Positions 24,732 to 33,819 of a stretch of 64,000 nt of DNA are shown here, in pieces. The stretch comes from JBMHDN01 sp049889355 (lineage in GTDB: Bacteria > Pseudomonadota > Alphaproteobacteria > Puniceispirillales > Puniceispirillaceae). Within the stretch, counting starts at the first letter, position 1. Each line of letters begins with the position of its first letter. Position numbers and translations under genes: made by a program. Under the pieces are notes generated by a model. That model saw only the letters and a list, made by a program, of their open reading frames with translations, made no database searches and was not told where the DNA came from. Location of the stretch: contig JBMHDN010000009.1 of assembly GCA_049889355.1 (NCBI GenBank), positions 1-64,000 of the forward strand, written 5' to 3'.

Positions 24732-25682
24732 ATGAAAAAATTTCTACTGACAACTGCGGTTGCCGCAGCGACGATTTTAGGCACAGCGACAGGTGCGATG
24801 GCTGAATGGAAGCCAAATGGCCCGATTAAGCTGATGATTGCTTTTGCGGCTGGCGGCGGTGCTGATACCATTGCACGTGCAGTTGGTGATGAATTGCAAA
24901 AGCGCCATGGCTGGGAAGTACAGCCTCAGCAGGTCACCGGCGGTGGCGGTCTGAAATTGGCAGCAGCCATGAAGTCCGAGCCAAATGACGGCACCACAAT
25001 CGGTATGGCTGTTACCGAAACCTATGGCTATAATATGGTGGCTAATCCAGGTGCAGGTGTCAGCCTTGCTGATGTAACCCCGCTCACCACAGCGGCTGGT
25101 TTCCAGATGGGGATCGTGTCGAAATCATCTAAAGGCTGGAAGACCATTGATGATGTGTTGGCAGCTGGCAAAGCGGGCGAGACCATCCGCTTCGGGACCA
25201 TGTCACCGAAATTGTCAGATATCGCGTTCCTTTTGGGTGATGCCAATGGCGTAGATTTCAACATTGTTGAAGTCAAAGGCGGCAAGGCCGTGATGAATGG
25301 CGTGAATGCGGGCGATATGGATTTGGGCTTTATGGCCGGTATTCAGGCCAAAGGTGTCGCCGCAGGTGATTTGGTGAACCTTGCTTCTGCGCTCACCGTA
25401 CCGCTGGCTCAGACACCAGATGCGCCGCTGATCGGTGATCGCGGTGTGCCATTCGGTGCAGATGGCTATTTCCTCTTTGCGGCTCCGGCCAATCTGGATC
25501 CGGCAGCACGCGCCGCCCTCACCAATGCCATCATCGAGATTGTGACCGATGAGAGCACAAAAGCAGGTGGTATCATCAAAAAAGCCTTTGGCGGTGCGGC
25601 TACAATCAATGGTGCTGAGCTTGAAGCGTTGCTGGCCTCTGATGTCGCTGCAGCTGGCGAGCTGATCAAAGCAGCCCAATAA
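24732..25682 (+). CDS. tctC: Tripartite tricarboxylate transporter binding protein (TctC)
   Basis: This 316-residue periplasmic binding protein belongs to the Bug/TctC family. The start at 24732 is chosen for its TTTTGGAGG site and because it gives a clean Sec signal, MKKFLLTTAVAAATILG, cleaved after GAMA. The mature protein begins WKPNGPIKLMIAFAAGGGADTIAR, the classic Bug motif that contacts carboxylate ligands. It is followed by a 24-bp palindrome and then tctB and tctA. TTT systems import citrate and a wide range of carboxylates and aromatic acids. The flanking sulfatases suggest an organosulfate, which is inference. Confidence 0.9.
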   Translation: MKKFLLTTAVAAATILGTATGAMAEWKPNGPIKLMIAFAAGGGADTIARAVGDELQKRHGWEVQPQQVTGGGGLKLAAAMKSEPNDGTTIGMAVTETYGYNMVANPGAGVSLADVTPLTTAAGFQMGIVSKSSKGWKTIDDVLAAGKAGETIRFGTMSPKLSDIAFLLGDANGVDFNIVEVKGGKAVMNGVNAGDMDLGFMAGIQAKGVAAGDLVNLASALTVPLAQTPDAPLIGDRGVPFGADGYFLFAAPANLDPAARAALTNAIIEIVTDESTKAGGIIKKAFGGAATINGAELEALLASDVAAAGELIKAAQ

Positions 25683-25701
25683 TATATCTCAGATACGATG
25701 T

Positions 25702-25725
25702 CTGTCACCAGCATGCTGGTGACAG
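25702..25725 (+). terminator. Perfect 24-bp palindrome after tctC
   Basis: CTGTCACCAGCATGCTGGTGACAG is its own reverse complement and is followed by GCTATTTTTT. As RNA it forms a strong stem with a T-run, so it should attenuate transcription into tctBA and protect the tctC message. Confidence 0.85.
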
Positions 25726-25735
25726 GCTATTTTTT

Positions 25736-26305
25736 ATGACTAAATTTTCATTGTTAAAATCCGATATCATTCTTGGCGGGGTGTTGGCAGCCTTTGCGCT
25801 CGCGACGCTCTTTATCTGGATCCCGCTGGATATTGATACAGGTTTGATTGAGCGTGTGCGCCGCCGCAATATCATCGGTGATTCGCTTGGTCCGGTTGCA
25901 GCCATGATCCTGCTGGGGCTATCGGCTTTGTTCCTGATGCGTGAAGGGCGGGTCGGCAAGCCGATAGAAACGCCGTTAACATGGCTAGCGATATTTGCTT
26001 TTTACATCTTTGTCTTTGCCTTGTCCTTATTGGCGATGCGTTATGCGGGGCCTTTTACGGTCGCGCTGGCAGATATCTTTACTGAGGCTGAACTCAGCTA
26101 TCGGCCATTGCGCAATCTCTGGCCGCTGAAATATGTCGGCTTCATCGCTGGTGGCACAATTTTACTTTGTGCACTCAGCCATTTTATGGATTCAGGTCTG
26201 ACCCGCCGGCGGGCCCTTCTTTTTTTCGCGATTGCACTGGCGATTGCGCTCTTCTTCGATTTGCCTTTTGAAGATATTCTCCTGCCGCCAAATGGAGATG
26301 TGTGA
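25736..26305 (+). CDS. tctB: Tripartite tricarboxylate transporter small permease (TctB)
   Basis: This 189-residue membrane protein has four hydrophobic segments, e.g. GGVLAAFALATLFIW near the N-terminus and LAIFAFYIFVFALSLLAM in the middle. A positively charged loop, RVRRRNIIGDSLGP, between them is typical of TctB. It starts ten bases after the palindromic hairpin with only a weak ribosome site, so its translation may be low. The stop overlaps the tctA start (TGATG). Confidence 0.85.
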   Translation: MTKFSLLKSDIILGGVLAAFALATLFIWIPLDIDTGLIERVRRRNIIGDSLGPVAAMILLGLSALFLMREGRVGKPIETPLTWLAIFAFYIFVFALSLLAMRYAGPFTVALADIFTEAELSYRPLRNLWPLKYVGFIAGGTILLCALSHFMDSGLTRRRALLFFAIALAIALFFDLPFEDILLPPNGDV

Positions 26306-27876
26306 TGGGGTTTCTTGAACATGTTTTACTCGGTGTTCAGGCGGTGTTCGCAGGGCCAGCCTATTTTGGTCTGCCGCTTAATTTATTGATGGTGATCGGC
26401 GGTCTGTTTTTCGGCATTTTTATTGGTGCGACACCTGGGCTGGCCGGGCCCATGGCTATGGCGATTGCGCTGCCTATTTTGATATCTATTTTCGGCTATG
26501 AAGCCACCGCACTCTTGCCGATTTTGGGCTTTTTGCTGGGGATCATGAAAGGCGCGACATTGGGCGGGGCGGTGCCGGCTATTTTATTCAATACGCCTGG
26601 CACGCCAGATGCGCTGATGACCACCTATGATGGCTATCCTATGACCAAAAAGGGAGAGGCAAAAAAGGCGCTGAAAGCTGCGCATTTTGCATCTGTTTCT
26701 GGTGATACTATTTCAGATATTGTGCTGATTATCTGTGCCCCCTTTCTGGCGGTTTTTGTCGAAGCCTATCTCGATTTACCAGAAAAAAGCGCGCTTATCA
26801 TTTTATCGCTGACCTTTATCGCGGCGGTGATGGGCAAATCCATCTCAAAGGGACTGATCGCAATTGCGCTTGGTCTGTTTGTTGCCTTTATAGGCAGTGG
26901 CGAGGATTTCTATCCGCGCCTGTCAATGGGCGTAGATGCGATTGGTGGTGGTTTTCCGATAGCCGCTGTCGTGCTGGGCAGCCTGATTATCGGCGAGATT
27001 TTATTTGCGATGATAGAAGCTCGCCAGCAGAGCAAAACACACGGCCAGATCACTCAGATTGTCCTGAAAGTAGCTGGCAAGCTGACCTTGCGCGATCGCG
27101 TTCAATTGCTGCCTTATATCCTGCCTTCTGCCTTTATCGGTACCGCGATTGGCGCTTTGCCAGGCATCGGCTCAACGCTTGCCGCCACGCTTGGCTACAC
27201 CAATGGCAAACGCCGCCATCAGGCCAAGGCATCTCAACAGGATCCGGCCTTTGGTGAAGGCGCAGTTGAAGGCGTGGCCTCAACAGAAGCTGCGAATTCT
27301 GCGGTCTCCGGGGCCAATCTGATACCGGTCTTATCTCTGGGCATTCCAGGTAATGCAGCTGCTATTTTCCTGATTCTCGCGATGGAAACGGTCGATGGGC
27401 TCAATCCTGGGCCGTCTGTATTCCGGCTGCCGAATGAAGGGGTGAATTCAGAAATGGTTATGGCTTTCGGGCTCTTCACGTTGATGATTTTAGCCAATAT
27501 CACCAACTGGCTGGTGGGTGGGCATATCATGCAATTTATGTCGATTATGGCCCGCGTGCCCAAACAGATTTTGATGCCAACGGTCTTGCTGGTGACCATC
27601 ACCTCAGTCTATGCCCAAGAAACCTCTTTTTATGCGATTTTCTGTCTGCTTGGCTTTGGTTTGTTTGGCTTGTTCATGCGGCTGACCCATATCCCTATTC
27701 TGCCTTTTGTGATTGCCTATATCTTGGGCGGCATTTTAGAGCGCACTGCCCGTCAGGCCTTTGCCTCTACCGGGGCTGACCCGTATTTTCTGTTTTCTAG
27801 CCCGACGGCCATTGCCTTTATGGTCGCGGCCTTGGCCATTATTGTTGTTTTTGCCAGAAAGAGGCGCCAATCATGA
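26305..27876 (+). CDS. tctA: Tripartite tricarboxylate transporter large permease (TctA)
   Basis: This 523-residue polytopic membrane protein of the TctA family forms the ion-coupled channel. Strong marks are GIFIGATPGLAGPMAMAIALP near the N-terminus, PAILFNTPGTPDALMTTYDGYPM, and GTAIGALPGIGSTLAATLGY in the second half, a paired inverted-topology repeat. The ATG at 26305 is preferred to the GTG just before it because GGAG is correctly spaced. It overlaps the following sulfatase gene by four bases, so import and sulfatase are translationally coupled. Confidence 0.92.
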   Translation: MGFLEHVLLGVQAVFAGPAYFGLPLNLLMVIGGLFFGIFIGATPGLAGPMAMAIALPILISIFGYEATALLPILGFLLGIMKGATLGGAVPAILFNTPGTPDALMTTYDGYPMTKKGEAKKALKAAHFASVSGDTISDIVLIICAPFLAVFVEAYLDLPEKSALIILSLTFIAAVMGKSISKGLIAIALGLFVAFIGSGEDFYPRLSMGVDAIGGGFPIAAVVLGSLIIGEILFAMIEARQQSKTHGQITQIVLKVAGKLTLRDRVQLLPYILPSAFIGTAIGALPGIGSTLAATLGYTNGKRRHQAKASQQDPAFGEGAVEGVASTEAANSAVSGANLIPVLSLGIPGNAAAIFLILAMETVDGLNPGPSVFRLPNEGVNSEMVMAFGLFTLMILANITNWLVGGHIMQFMSIMARVPKQILMPTVLLVTITSVYAQETSFYAIFCLLGFGLFGLFMRLTHIPILPFVIAYILGGILERTARQAFASTGADPYFLFSSPTAIAFMVAALAIIVVFARKRRQS

Positions 27877-29405
27877 CTCGTCCGAATATCTTATTTATCA
27901 CCGCTGATCAGCAACGTGCAGATTGTCTTGGCATTGAAGGGCGGAAGATTAAAACACCGCATCTGGACCAGCTGGCACGTGAAGGCACCCGCTTTCATGG
28001 GGCGATTACACCTTGTGTGATTTGCCAGCCTGCCAGAGCCTCTATCCTGACAGGGCAATTACCGCGCACACATGGTGTCCATGATAATGGGATTGACCTT
28101 GATCCTGAGATTGGTAAGGCAGGTTTTGCAGGCACCCTCTCTCAGTCTGGTTATGACACTGCCTTTTTCGGTAAGGCGCATTTCTCCACCTTTCACACTT
28201 TTGCTGAAGAAGGCACAGGCACACCTGAATGTCTGAAAAGCTCGGCGCAATATCCCGAAGATTGGAATGGCCCTTATATGGGGTTTGACCATATAGAGTT
28301 GATGTTGGTCGGCCATAATTGGTTCCTGCCAGAAAAACCGCCTCATGGTCAGCATTATGAACGCTGGTATCATAAAAATGGCCGCGGGGCCGCGTTAAAC
28401 AGGCTCTATCAGGAAAATGCCAAAGATACCAAAGGCGCAGCCCAGACCTGGCATTCAAAACTGCCAGTGGCCTTGCATAATTCAACCTGGACAGCTGACA
28501 GAACAATTTCTTGGCTGAGTGAAGAAGGGCGCGGCGATACGCCTTTTTGTGCCTGGGTGAGCTTTCCAGATCCGCACCACCCCTTTGATGCGCCAGAGCC
28601 TTGGTCGCATCTGCACGACCCAGCTGAGGTTGATTTGCCAGAACATCGCACCCGCAGCTTTGAAGGCCGGCCATGGTGGCATGAACAGGTGCTGACCGCA
28701 GAGCCGACAGGCAGTAAGAAAAATGCCGAAACACGCAAAGCCTATAGCCGCATTTCAGAACAGAGTGATGAGCAGCTGCGTGAAATCATTGCCAATACTT
28801 ATGGCCAGATTGCGCTGATTGATCATCAGGTGGGCCGGATTATGGAAGCACTTGACGATCAGGGGCTGGCCGATAACACCATCGTTATCTACAGCTCTGA
28901 TCATGGTGATTGGCTTGGCGATCATGGGCTGGTTTTAAAAGGGCCTATGCATTATGAGGGGCTGCTGCGTGTCCCGCTTATTATGCGCGGGCCTGGGATC
29001 CCAGCTGATGTGATTTGTGATGAGCCTGTCTCAACCCTCGATTTGCCGGCGACCTTTATGGATTATGCCAATGCAACCCCACAGCTGACCCAGCATGGGC
29101 AGTCTTTGCGGCCAGTGGTTGAAGAGGGCGCGGCGCGCGCCTTTGCACTTAATGAGTGGGAGCTCTTGCCAACACGTGCTGGGGTCGCGCTCTCGCTCCA
29201 GACGGTGCGCACCAAAACCGCAAAGCTGACCATCGACAGGCTGACGATGACAGGCGAGCTCTATGTCTTGTCAGCGGATCCGCATGAGTTGGTGAACCAA
29301 TTTGATAATCCGGCCTATGGTGATCTGAGGGCTGAATTACTGGCGATGATCGATACGCGCCCAGATGACCGGCGCGAAAAACAAATACAAGTTGGCATGG
29401 CCTAG
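27873..29405 (+). CDS. Type I sulfatase coupled to the TTT importer
   Basis: This 510-residue sulfatase has ILFITADQQRADCLG at the start, the formylglycine motif CQPAR (ICQPARASILTG) near residue 51, GKAHFSTFHTF, and the metal site YSSDHGDWLGDHGL with a later GPMHYEGLLRVPLIMRGPG. It differs clearly from the sulfatase on the other side of the importer, so the two probably act on different ester positions or substrates. It has no signal peptide. ATGA overlap with tctA makes it part of the importer operon, strong evidence that the imported compound or its derivative is its substrate. Related phosphonate monoester hydrolases share the fold. Confidence 0.9.
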   Translation: MTRPNILFITADQQRADCLGIEGRKIKTPHLDQLAREGTRFHGAITPCVICQPARASILTGQLPRTHGVHDNGIDLDPEIGKAGFAGTLSQSGYDTAFFGKAHFSTFHTFAEEGTGTPECLKSSAQYPEDWNGPYMGFDHIELMLVGHNWFLPEKPPHGQHYERWYHKNGRGAALNRLYQENAKDTKGAAQTWHSKLPVALHNSTWTADRTISWLSEEGRGDTPFCAWVSFPDPHHPFDAPEPWSHLHDPAEVDLPEHRTRSFEGRPWWHEQVLTAEPTGSKKNAETRKAYSRISEQSDEQLREIIANTYGQIALIDHQVGRIMEALDDQGLADNTIVIYSSDHGDWLGDHGLVLKGPMHYEGLLRVPLIMRGPGIPADVICDEPVSTLDLPATFMDYANATPQLTQHGQSLRPVVEEGAARAFALNEWELLPTRAGVALSLQTVRTKTAKLTIDRLTMTGELYVLSADPHELVNQFDNPAYGDLRAELLAMIDTRPDDRREKQIQVGMA

Positions 29406-29600
29406 AGCCAGATAAGCCTTCCGCATTATGGAAAATAGGGCTTGTACCGCCTTTTAGTCCATATCTAGTCATTCTGCTCGTTTCTAATACTAAATATGTA
29501 GAAAATTACCATTTTGCTAATTTACTGTGTGGATTTAGTATTATTCCAAGGCGACATTGTACTAGAGAAGCCCGCGCTTTCGTTGAAAGGTTAGAGGACT

Positions 29601-29617
29601 ACGGAAAGCCTTTCCGT
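29601..29617. promoter_or_regulatory. 17-bp palindrome upstream of the polyol operon
   Basis: ACGGAAAG and CTTTCCGT are perfect inverted copies separated by one base. The single-base centre makes an RNA hairpin unlikely and a DNA-binding site likely. It lies 22 bp before the binding-protein start codon, in the 5' leader or promoter. Confidence 0.5.
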
Positions 29618-29638
29618 TGTTTTCAAAGGGAGGATACG

Positions 29639-30919
29639 ATGAAAACATTACGTATGTCCGCTCTTGCGATGGCTGCTGCTGTTGGCTTCAGCGGAGTTGC
29701 AAGCGCAACCGAACTCACAATCGCGATTGTGAATAACGGTCACATGATCAACATGCAGAAGGTGGCTGAAGCCTATACTGCTGAAACTGGCGTCAAGCTG
29801 AACTGGGTATCACTGGAAGAAGGTGTACTGCGTGAGCAGGTAACATCTGACACAGCGACCGGTGGTGGTCAGTATGACATCATCAATATCGGTATGCAGG
29901 AAGCACCAATTTGGGGCGCTGCTGGCTGGATTGAGCCACTGAACTTTGGTGCGTCATATGACATGGATGACATGCTGCCAGCTATTCGCAATGGTCTGTC
30001 ACATAATGGCACACTCTATGCTGCGCCATTCTACGGCGAATCATCAATGGTTATGTACCGCAAGGATCTGACCGATGCAGCCGGTGTTGTTGTGCGCAAC
30101 AATGACTCATGGTCAAACATTAAGGCAGCTGCCGCTGCTATCCACAACCCAGATGCTGGTGTATATGGCGCATGTCTGCGTGGTAAGCCAGGCTGGGGTG
30201 ACAACATGGCGTTTATCACGACTGTTGTGAACTCATTTGGTGGTGCATGGTTCGATAAGGACATGAAGCCAACCATCGATTCGCCACAATGGCATGATGC
30301 CATCAACTTCTACGTAGATCTGCTGGGTAACTATGGCCCTCCAGGTTCAGAAGGTAACTCATTCAACGAAATTCTGGCGCTGTATAACGAAGGCAAGTGC
30401 GGCATGTGGATTGACGCCACTATCGCAGCTTCATTCCTGTCTGTTGACGGTGTCGCTTACGCTCAGTCACCAAATGCAGGTAACCCTGTTGGTGCAAACT
30501 GGCTGTGGGCTTGGGCAATGGCTGTACCAGCTGGTTCACCAAATGCTGAAGAATCAAAGAAGTTCATCGAATGGGCAACTTCTAAGGACTACATCAAGGC
30601 TGTGGCTAACCACCCAGAGTTTGGTTGGGGTTCAGTACCAACTGGTACACGTTCATCAACTTACGCCTACCCAGAGTTCAAGGCTGTTGCTAAGTTCGCC
30701 GCTGCTGAAATGGCTGCGATCGAATCAGCTGCACCAGAAGCAACAGATCTGAAGCCATATGTTGGTGTTCAGTTCGCTGCTATCCCTGAATTCCCAGAAG
30801 TAGGTTCAGCTGTTGCTCAAGAAATGGCTGCTGCTCTGTCAGGTTCAAAGTCAGTAGCTGACGCTCTGGCTGCTTCACAGGCTGCTGCTGAAGCCATCAT
30901 GTCTGAAGCAGGCTATTAA
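29639..30919 (+). CDS. Polyol/sugar ABC transporter binding protein
   Basis: This 426-residue family-1 extracellular solute-binding protein has a Sec signal (MKTLRMSALAMAAAVGFSG, cleaved near GVASA). The mature part has NWVSLEEGVLREQVTSD and GQYDIINIGMQEAPIWGAAGW, as in sorbitol/mannitol-binding SmoE proteins. GGGAGGA lies just upstream. Codon choice is visibly uniform (CCA, TCA, AAC, GCT recur), as in highly expressed genes. It is followed by two hairpins and then two permeases. The mannitol-type dehydrogenase in the same operon makes a sugar alcohol the likely ligand. Confidence 0.9.
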   Translation: MKTLRMSALAMAAAVGFSGVASATELTIAIVNNGHMINMQKVAEAYTAETGVKLNWVSLEEGVLREQVTSDTATGGGQYDIINIGMQEAPIWGAAGWIEPLNFGASYDMDDMLPAIRNGLSHNGTLYAAPFYGESSMVMYRKDLTDAAGVVVRNNDSWSNIKAAAAAIHNPDAGVYGACLRGKPGWGDNMAFITTVVNSFGGAWFDKDMKPTIDSPQWHDAINFYVDLLGNYGPPGSEGNSFNEILALYNEGKCGMWIDATIAASFLSVDGVAYAQSPNAGNPVGANWLWAWAMAVPAGSPNAEESKKFIEWATSKDYIKAVANHPEFGWGSVPTGTRSSTYAYPEFKAVAKFAAAEMAAIESAAPEATDLKPYVGVQFAAIPEFPEVGSAVAQEMAAALSGSKSVADALAASQAAAEAIMSEAGY

Positions 30920-30938
30920 TCACTCCCAGCGTAAAGGC

Positions 30939-30962
30939 GGTCTAATAAATATTTATTAGACC
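30939..30962 (+). terminator. 24-bp palindrome after the polyol binding-protein gene
   Basis: GGTCTAATAAATATTTATTAGACC is a perfect palindrome placed 20 bp after the stop codon. It should fold into a 3'-stabilising hairpin on the binding-protein message. Confidence 0.75.
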
Positions 30963-30979
30963 CCTTCGCGTCGGACACT

Positions 30980-31041
30980 CACACGCCGGGTGGCATTTTC
31001 AAATCAGAAAATCCTTTCAACTCGGCGTGTGGTCTTTTTTT
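30980..31041 (+). terminator. Intercistronic terminator or attenuator with T-run
   Basis: CACACGCCG (30980-30988) pairs with CGGCGTGTG (31023-31031), followed by GTCTTTTTTT. The loop is long (34 bases), so part of it may fold separately. With the palindrome just before, it should limit read-through into the permease genes. Confidence 0.7.
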
Positions 31042-31086
31042 AAAATATTTCTTTAAAACATTTTTACCTTTCGGAGCCCACCGGTC

Positions 31087-32028
31087 ATGTCTAACCGCAC
31101 ATTGCCTCGATTATTACAGACGCCTGCTGTGCTGCTGCTCTTGGCTTGGATGTTGGTGCCGCTCAGCATGACGCTGTTCTTCTCTTTCATTCGCTATGTG
31201 CTGAATAATTTGCGGCGCCCGGAATGGACCACGCCCAATATCGAGAACTGGCGCGGATGGGGCAATTATGAATATGTGCTCTATAAGGCAAAGGATTTCT
31301 GGTTTGCGGTACAGAACAGCTTGTTGATTGTCAGCAGTGTGATTGTTGTCACCGTTATTCTTGGCCTTGCCATTGCGGTGTTGATCAACCGTTCTTTTCC
31401 TGGGCGCGGCATTGTCAGGGTTCTATTGATTTCGCCTTTCTTTGTCATGCCGGCTGTGAATGCGGTTTTGTGGATCAATATGATTTTGGATCCTGTTTTG
31501 GGTCTGAATGGCATTGCTGTTGCAGGGCTGAACAGCATGGTTGCAGGCCTTCAGGATTTCCCCGTTCTGGGGTCATTCTTTGCGCTCTGGCCTGAAATTG
31601 AGCCGATATCTTTCAGGGCGACTCAGACATCAGCCTATGCGGTTATCATTATGGTGGCCTGGCAATGGACACCCTTTGCTGTATTGATTTTTATGACCTC
31701 ATTGCAGTCAGAAGACCAGCAGCAAAAAGAAGCGGCCATTTTGGATGGCGCAAGTGCCTGGTCGCAATTTATCAATCTGACGATTCCGCATCTGGCACGT
31801 CCGATTGCGATTGTGGTGATGATACAAGCGATTTTCCATCTGTCACTTTATGCTGAAATTGAGATTGTCAGCCGCGGGAATGGTAATAAAAACCTGCCTT
31901 ATCTAATCGGTGAGTTTGCGTCAAACAACATTGGCGCTGCCAGCGCCACAGGTATCCTAGCTGTCATATTGGCTAATATTGTTGCCATCTTCTTGTTGCG
32001 GATGATTGGCAAGAGTCTGATGGATTAA
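31087..32028 (+). CDS. Polyol ABC transporter permease 1
   Basis: This 313-residue MalF-type inner-membrane permease has about six hydrophobic segments. The EAA loop that docks on the ATPase is visible near residue 220 as KEAAILDGASAWSQFINLTIPHLARP. The N-terminal MLVPLSMTLFFSFIRY and a periplasmic loop follow the SmoF pattern. It pairs with the next permease, 13 bp downstream, and uses the ATPase encoded at the end of the operon. Confidence 0.92.
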   Translation: MSNRTLPRLLQTPAVLLLLAWMLVPLSMTLFFSFIRYVLNNLRRPEWTTPNIENWRGWGNYEYVLYKAKDFWFAVQNSLLIVSSVIVVTVILGLAIAVLINRSFPGRGIVRVLLISPFFVMPAVNAVLWINMILDPVLGLNGIAVAGLNSMVAGLQDFPVLGSFFALWPEIEPISFRATQTSAYAVIIMVAWQWTPFAVLIFMTSLQSEDQQQKEAAILDGASAWSQFINLTIPHLARPIAIVVMIQAIFHLSLYAEIEIVSRGNGNKNLPYLIGEFASNNIGAASATGILAVILANIVAIFLLRMIGKSLMD

Positions 32029-32041
32029 GGGAGGCGAGATT

Positions 32042-32878
32042 ATGGCTGCGGTAAATCAAACCACAAAATTTGGCGCTATCTTCTGGCCTGTCCTTGCTTG
32101 GACAGTGGCGATTATTTTCTTCTTTCCGATTTTCTGGATGGTCTTGACCAGCTTTAAGACAGATGCAGATGCAGTGAAACCGGAATTTTTATGGGTCTTT
32201 TCGCCGACCTTGGAAAATTACACGAATATGACTGAAAATTATGATTACTGGCGGTTTGCCATTAACTCAGTCATCACCTCTGTCTTTGCGACAATTTTCA
32301 CACTTTTTGTAGGTGTCCCTGCAGCTTATGCGATGGCGTTTGATCCCAGCCGCCATACAAAAGATATCCTAATGTGGATGTTGTCGACTAAGATGTTGCC
32401 AGCCGCAGCTGTGCTCTATCCGATGACCTTTCTGACCAAAAATTACCTTGATATTTTTGATACACATTTTCTGATTATCCTAGTGTTGAGCCTGATTAAT
32501 CTGCCGATCGTGATCTGGATGCTCTTTACCTATTTCAAAGAAGTTCCAAAAGAAATCATCGAAGCTGGTAAAATGGATGGGGTGAGCATCTGGGGCGAGA
32601 TTAAGGATATTGTGCTGCCTTTGGCGTGGGGCGGGCTGGCCTCTACCGCGCTGCTCTGTTTCATTTTTTGCTGGAACGAAGCCTATTGGACAGTGCGTTT
32701 GACCACGACAGAGGCAGCGACACTTTCAAAATTGATCGAAGGTAATAGGGCGCCAGAAGGGCTGTTTTTCGGCCGCCTTTCTGCTGTCTCAACCGCGGCT
32801 GTTGGTCCTATCGTTGTGCTGGGTTGGTTCTGTCAGAAGCAGCTGGTGCGCGGCCTCACCTTTGGTGCGGTTAAATAA
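32042..32878 (+). CDS. Polyol ABC transporter permease 2
   Basis: This 278-residue MalG-type permease has the N-terminal segment WTVAIIFFFPIFWMVLTSFKTD. The EAA loop IIEAGKMDGVSIWGEIKDIVLPLAW lies near residues 172-196. GGGAGGCGAGATT precedes the start. Length and motif order match the SmoG family that imports sorbitol or mannitol. Confidence 0.92.
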   Translation: MAAVNQTTKFGAIFWPVLAWTVAIIFFFPIFWMVLTSFKTDADAVKPEFLWVFSPTLENYTNMTENYDYWRFAINSVITSVFATIFTLFVGVPAAYAMAFDPSRHTKDILMWMLSTKMLPAAAVLYPMTFLTKNYLDIFDTHFLIILVLSLINLPIVIWMLFTYFKEVPKEIIEAGKMDGVSIWGEIKDIVLPLAWGGLASTALLCFIFCWNEAYWTVRLTTTEAATLSKLIEGNRAPEGLFFGRLSAVSTAAVGPIVVLGWFCQKQLVRGLTFGAVK

Positions 32879-32931
32879 GGGGATAAGGTGATGTTATCGG
32901 TCTGTACATATGCAATTCAAGGAGGGTGTAG

Positions 32932-33810
32932 ATGTCTGTCTTGACACCTGAATTTGAATTTGTAGATGGCGCAGATGATTCCATCCGCTATCTGGAACAT
33001 GGTTGGCCAACTGACCTTTGCCGCTGGCATAATCACGAAGTGATGGAACTGCATCTCATCGTTGACACGCATGGTAAGGCTTTCGTCGGGGATTATATCG
33101 GTGAGTTTGGCCCAGGGGCATTGTTTTTGATTGGCCCGCATTTGCCGCATAATTGGGTAAGCGACGAATTTGGTCATCCAAATACAATCCCACTGCGTGA
33201 TATGCTCGTTCAATTTAATGTGAAGAGCATTATGAGCTTACGCGATGTCTTTCCCGATTTCAGAGAGTTAGAAGGTTTGCTCCAGCGGGCTGCTGGTGGC
33301 ATCGAATTTCTGAATTTTGATAAAGCGCAGGCAGTTCAGTCTTTTGCTGAGATCAGAGATGCAACAGGGGCTGATCGGATTTTGAAATTTTTGAATTTCA
33401 TGTTGATGGTTAACCGGCACCCGCATCAAAAAAAGCTCTCTGTTGCCAATATCAGCGAGGCTAAAATCACGGAAAATCAATCTAGTGTTGCCCGCACTGT
33501 TGACCATATCATCACCAATTTTGCTGAGGATATCAGCCTTAGTAGTGCAGCTGAAATGTCGCATATGAGCGTCACAGCCTTTGCCCGTAATTTTCAGAAA
33601 CTGACAGGCAGCCGCTTTACCGAATTTGTGACCCGTGTGCGGATCAGTCAGGCCTGCTCGCTGCTTCAGACAACTGACGAGAAAATCGCCACAATTTGTC
33701 ATGAGGTTGGGTTTAAAAACCTGGCAAATTTCAACAGACATTTCCTGCGCATTAAAAATACAACCCCTTCAGCCTATCGGGATTTCACCCGTTCTGAGTT
33801 GAGTAATTAA
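32932..33810 (+). CDS. AraC-family regulator with cupin-like sensor domain
   Basis: This is a 292-residue regulator. The N-terminal half has cupin-like spacing (CRWHNHEVMELHLIV, GALFLIGPHLPHNW) for sugar sensing. The C-terminal AraC double helix-turn-helix spans about residues 190-285, with LSSAAEMSHMSVTAFARNFQKLTG and IATICHEVGFKNLANFNRHFLRIKNTTPSAYR. CAAGGAGGGTGTAG precedes the ATG. It lies inside the polyol operon between permease and dehydrogenase genes and is probably its activator. The 17-bp palindrome upstream of the operon is not a typical AraC direct repeat, so another site may be used. Confidence 0.9.
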   Translation: MSVLTPEFEFVDGADDSIRYLEHGWPTDLCRWHNHEVMELHLIVDTHGKAFVGDYIGEFGPGALFLIGPHLPHNWVSDEFGHPNTIPLRDMLVQFNVKSIMSLRDVFPDFRELEGLLQRAAGGIEFLNFDKAQAVQSFAEIRDATGADRILKFLNFMLMVNRHPHQKKLSVANISEAKITENQSSVARTVDHIITNFAEDISLSSAAEMSHMSVTAFARNFQKLTGSRFTEFVTRVRISQACSLLQTTDEKIATICHEVGFKNLANFNRHFLRIKNTTPSAYRDFTRSELSN

Positions 33811-33819
33811 GACCGGTGC

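Noticed and set aside
25702..25725. Regulator operator (24-bp palindrome)
   Set aside because: It is followed by a T-run and lies between tctC and tctB like the hairpins after other binding-protein genes, so an RNA stem-loop is more likely.
28042..28734. 230-codon minus-strand frame within the second sulfatase
   Set aside because: Fully inside a gene with clear sulfatase motifs; no start context and no family resemblance.
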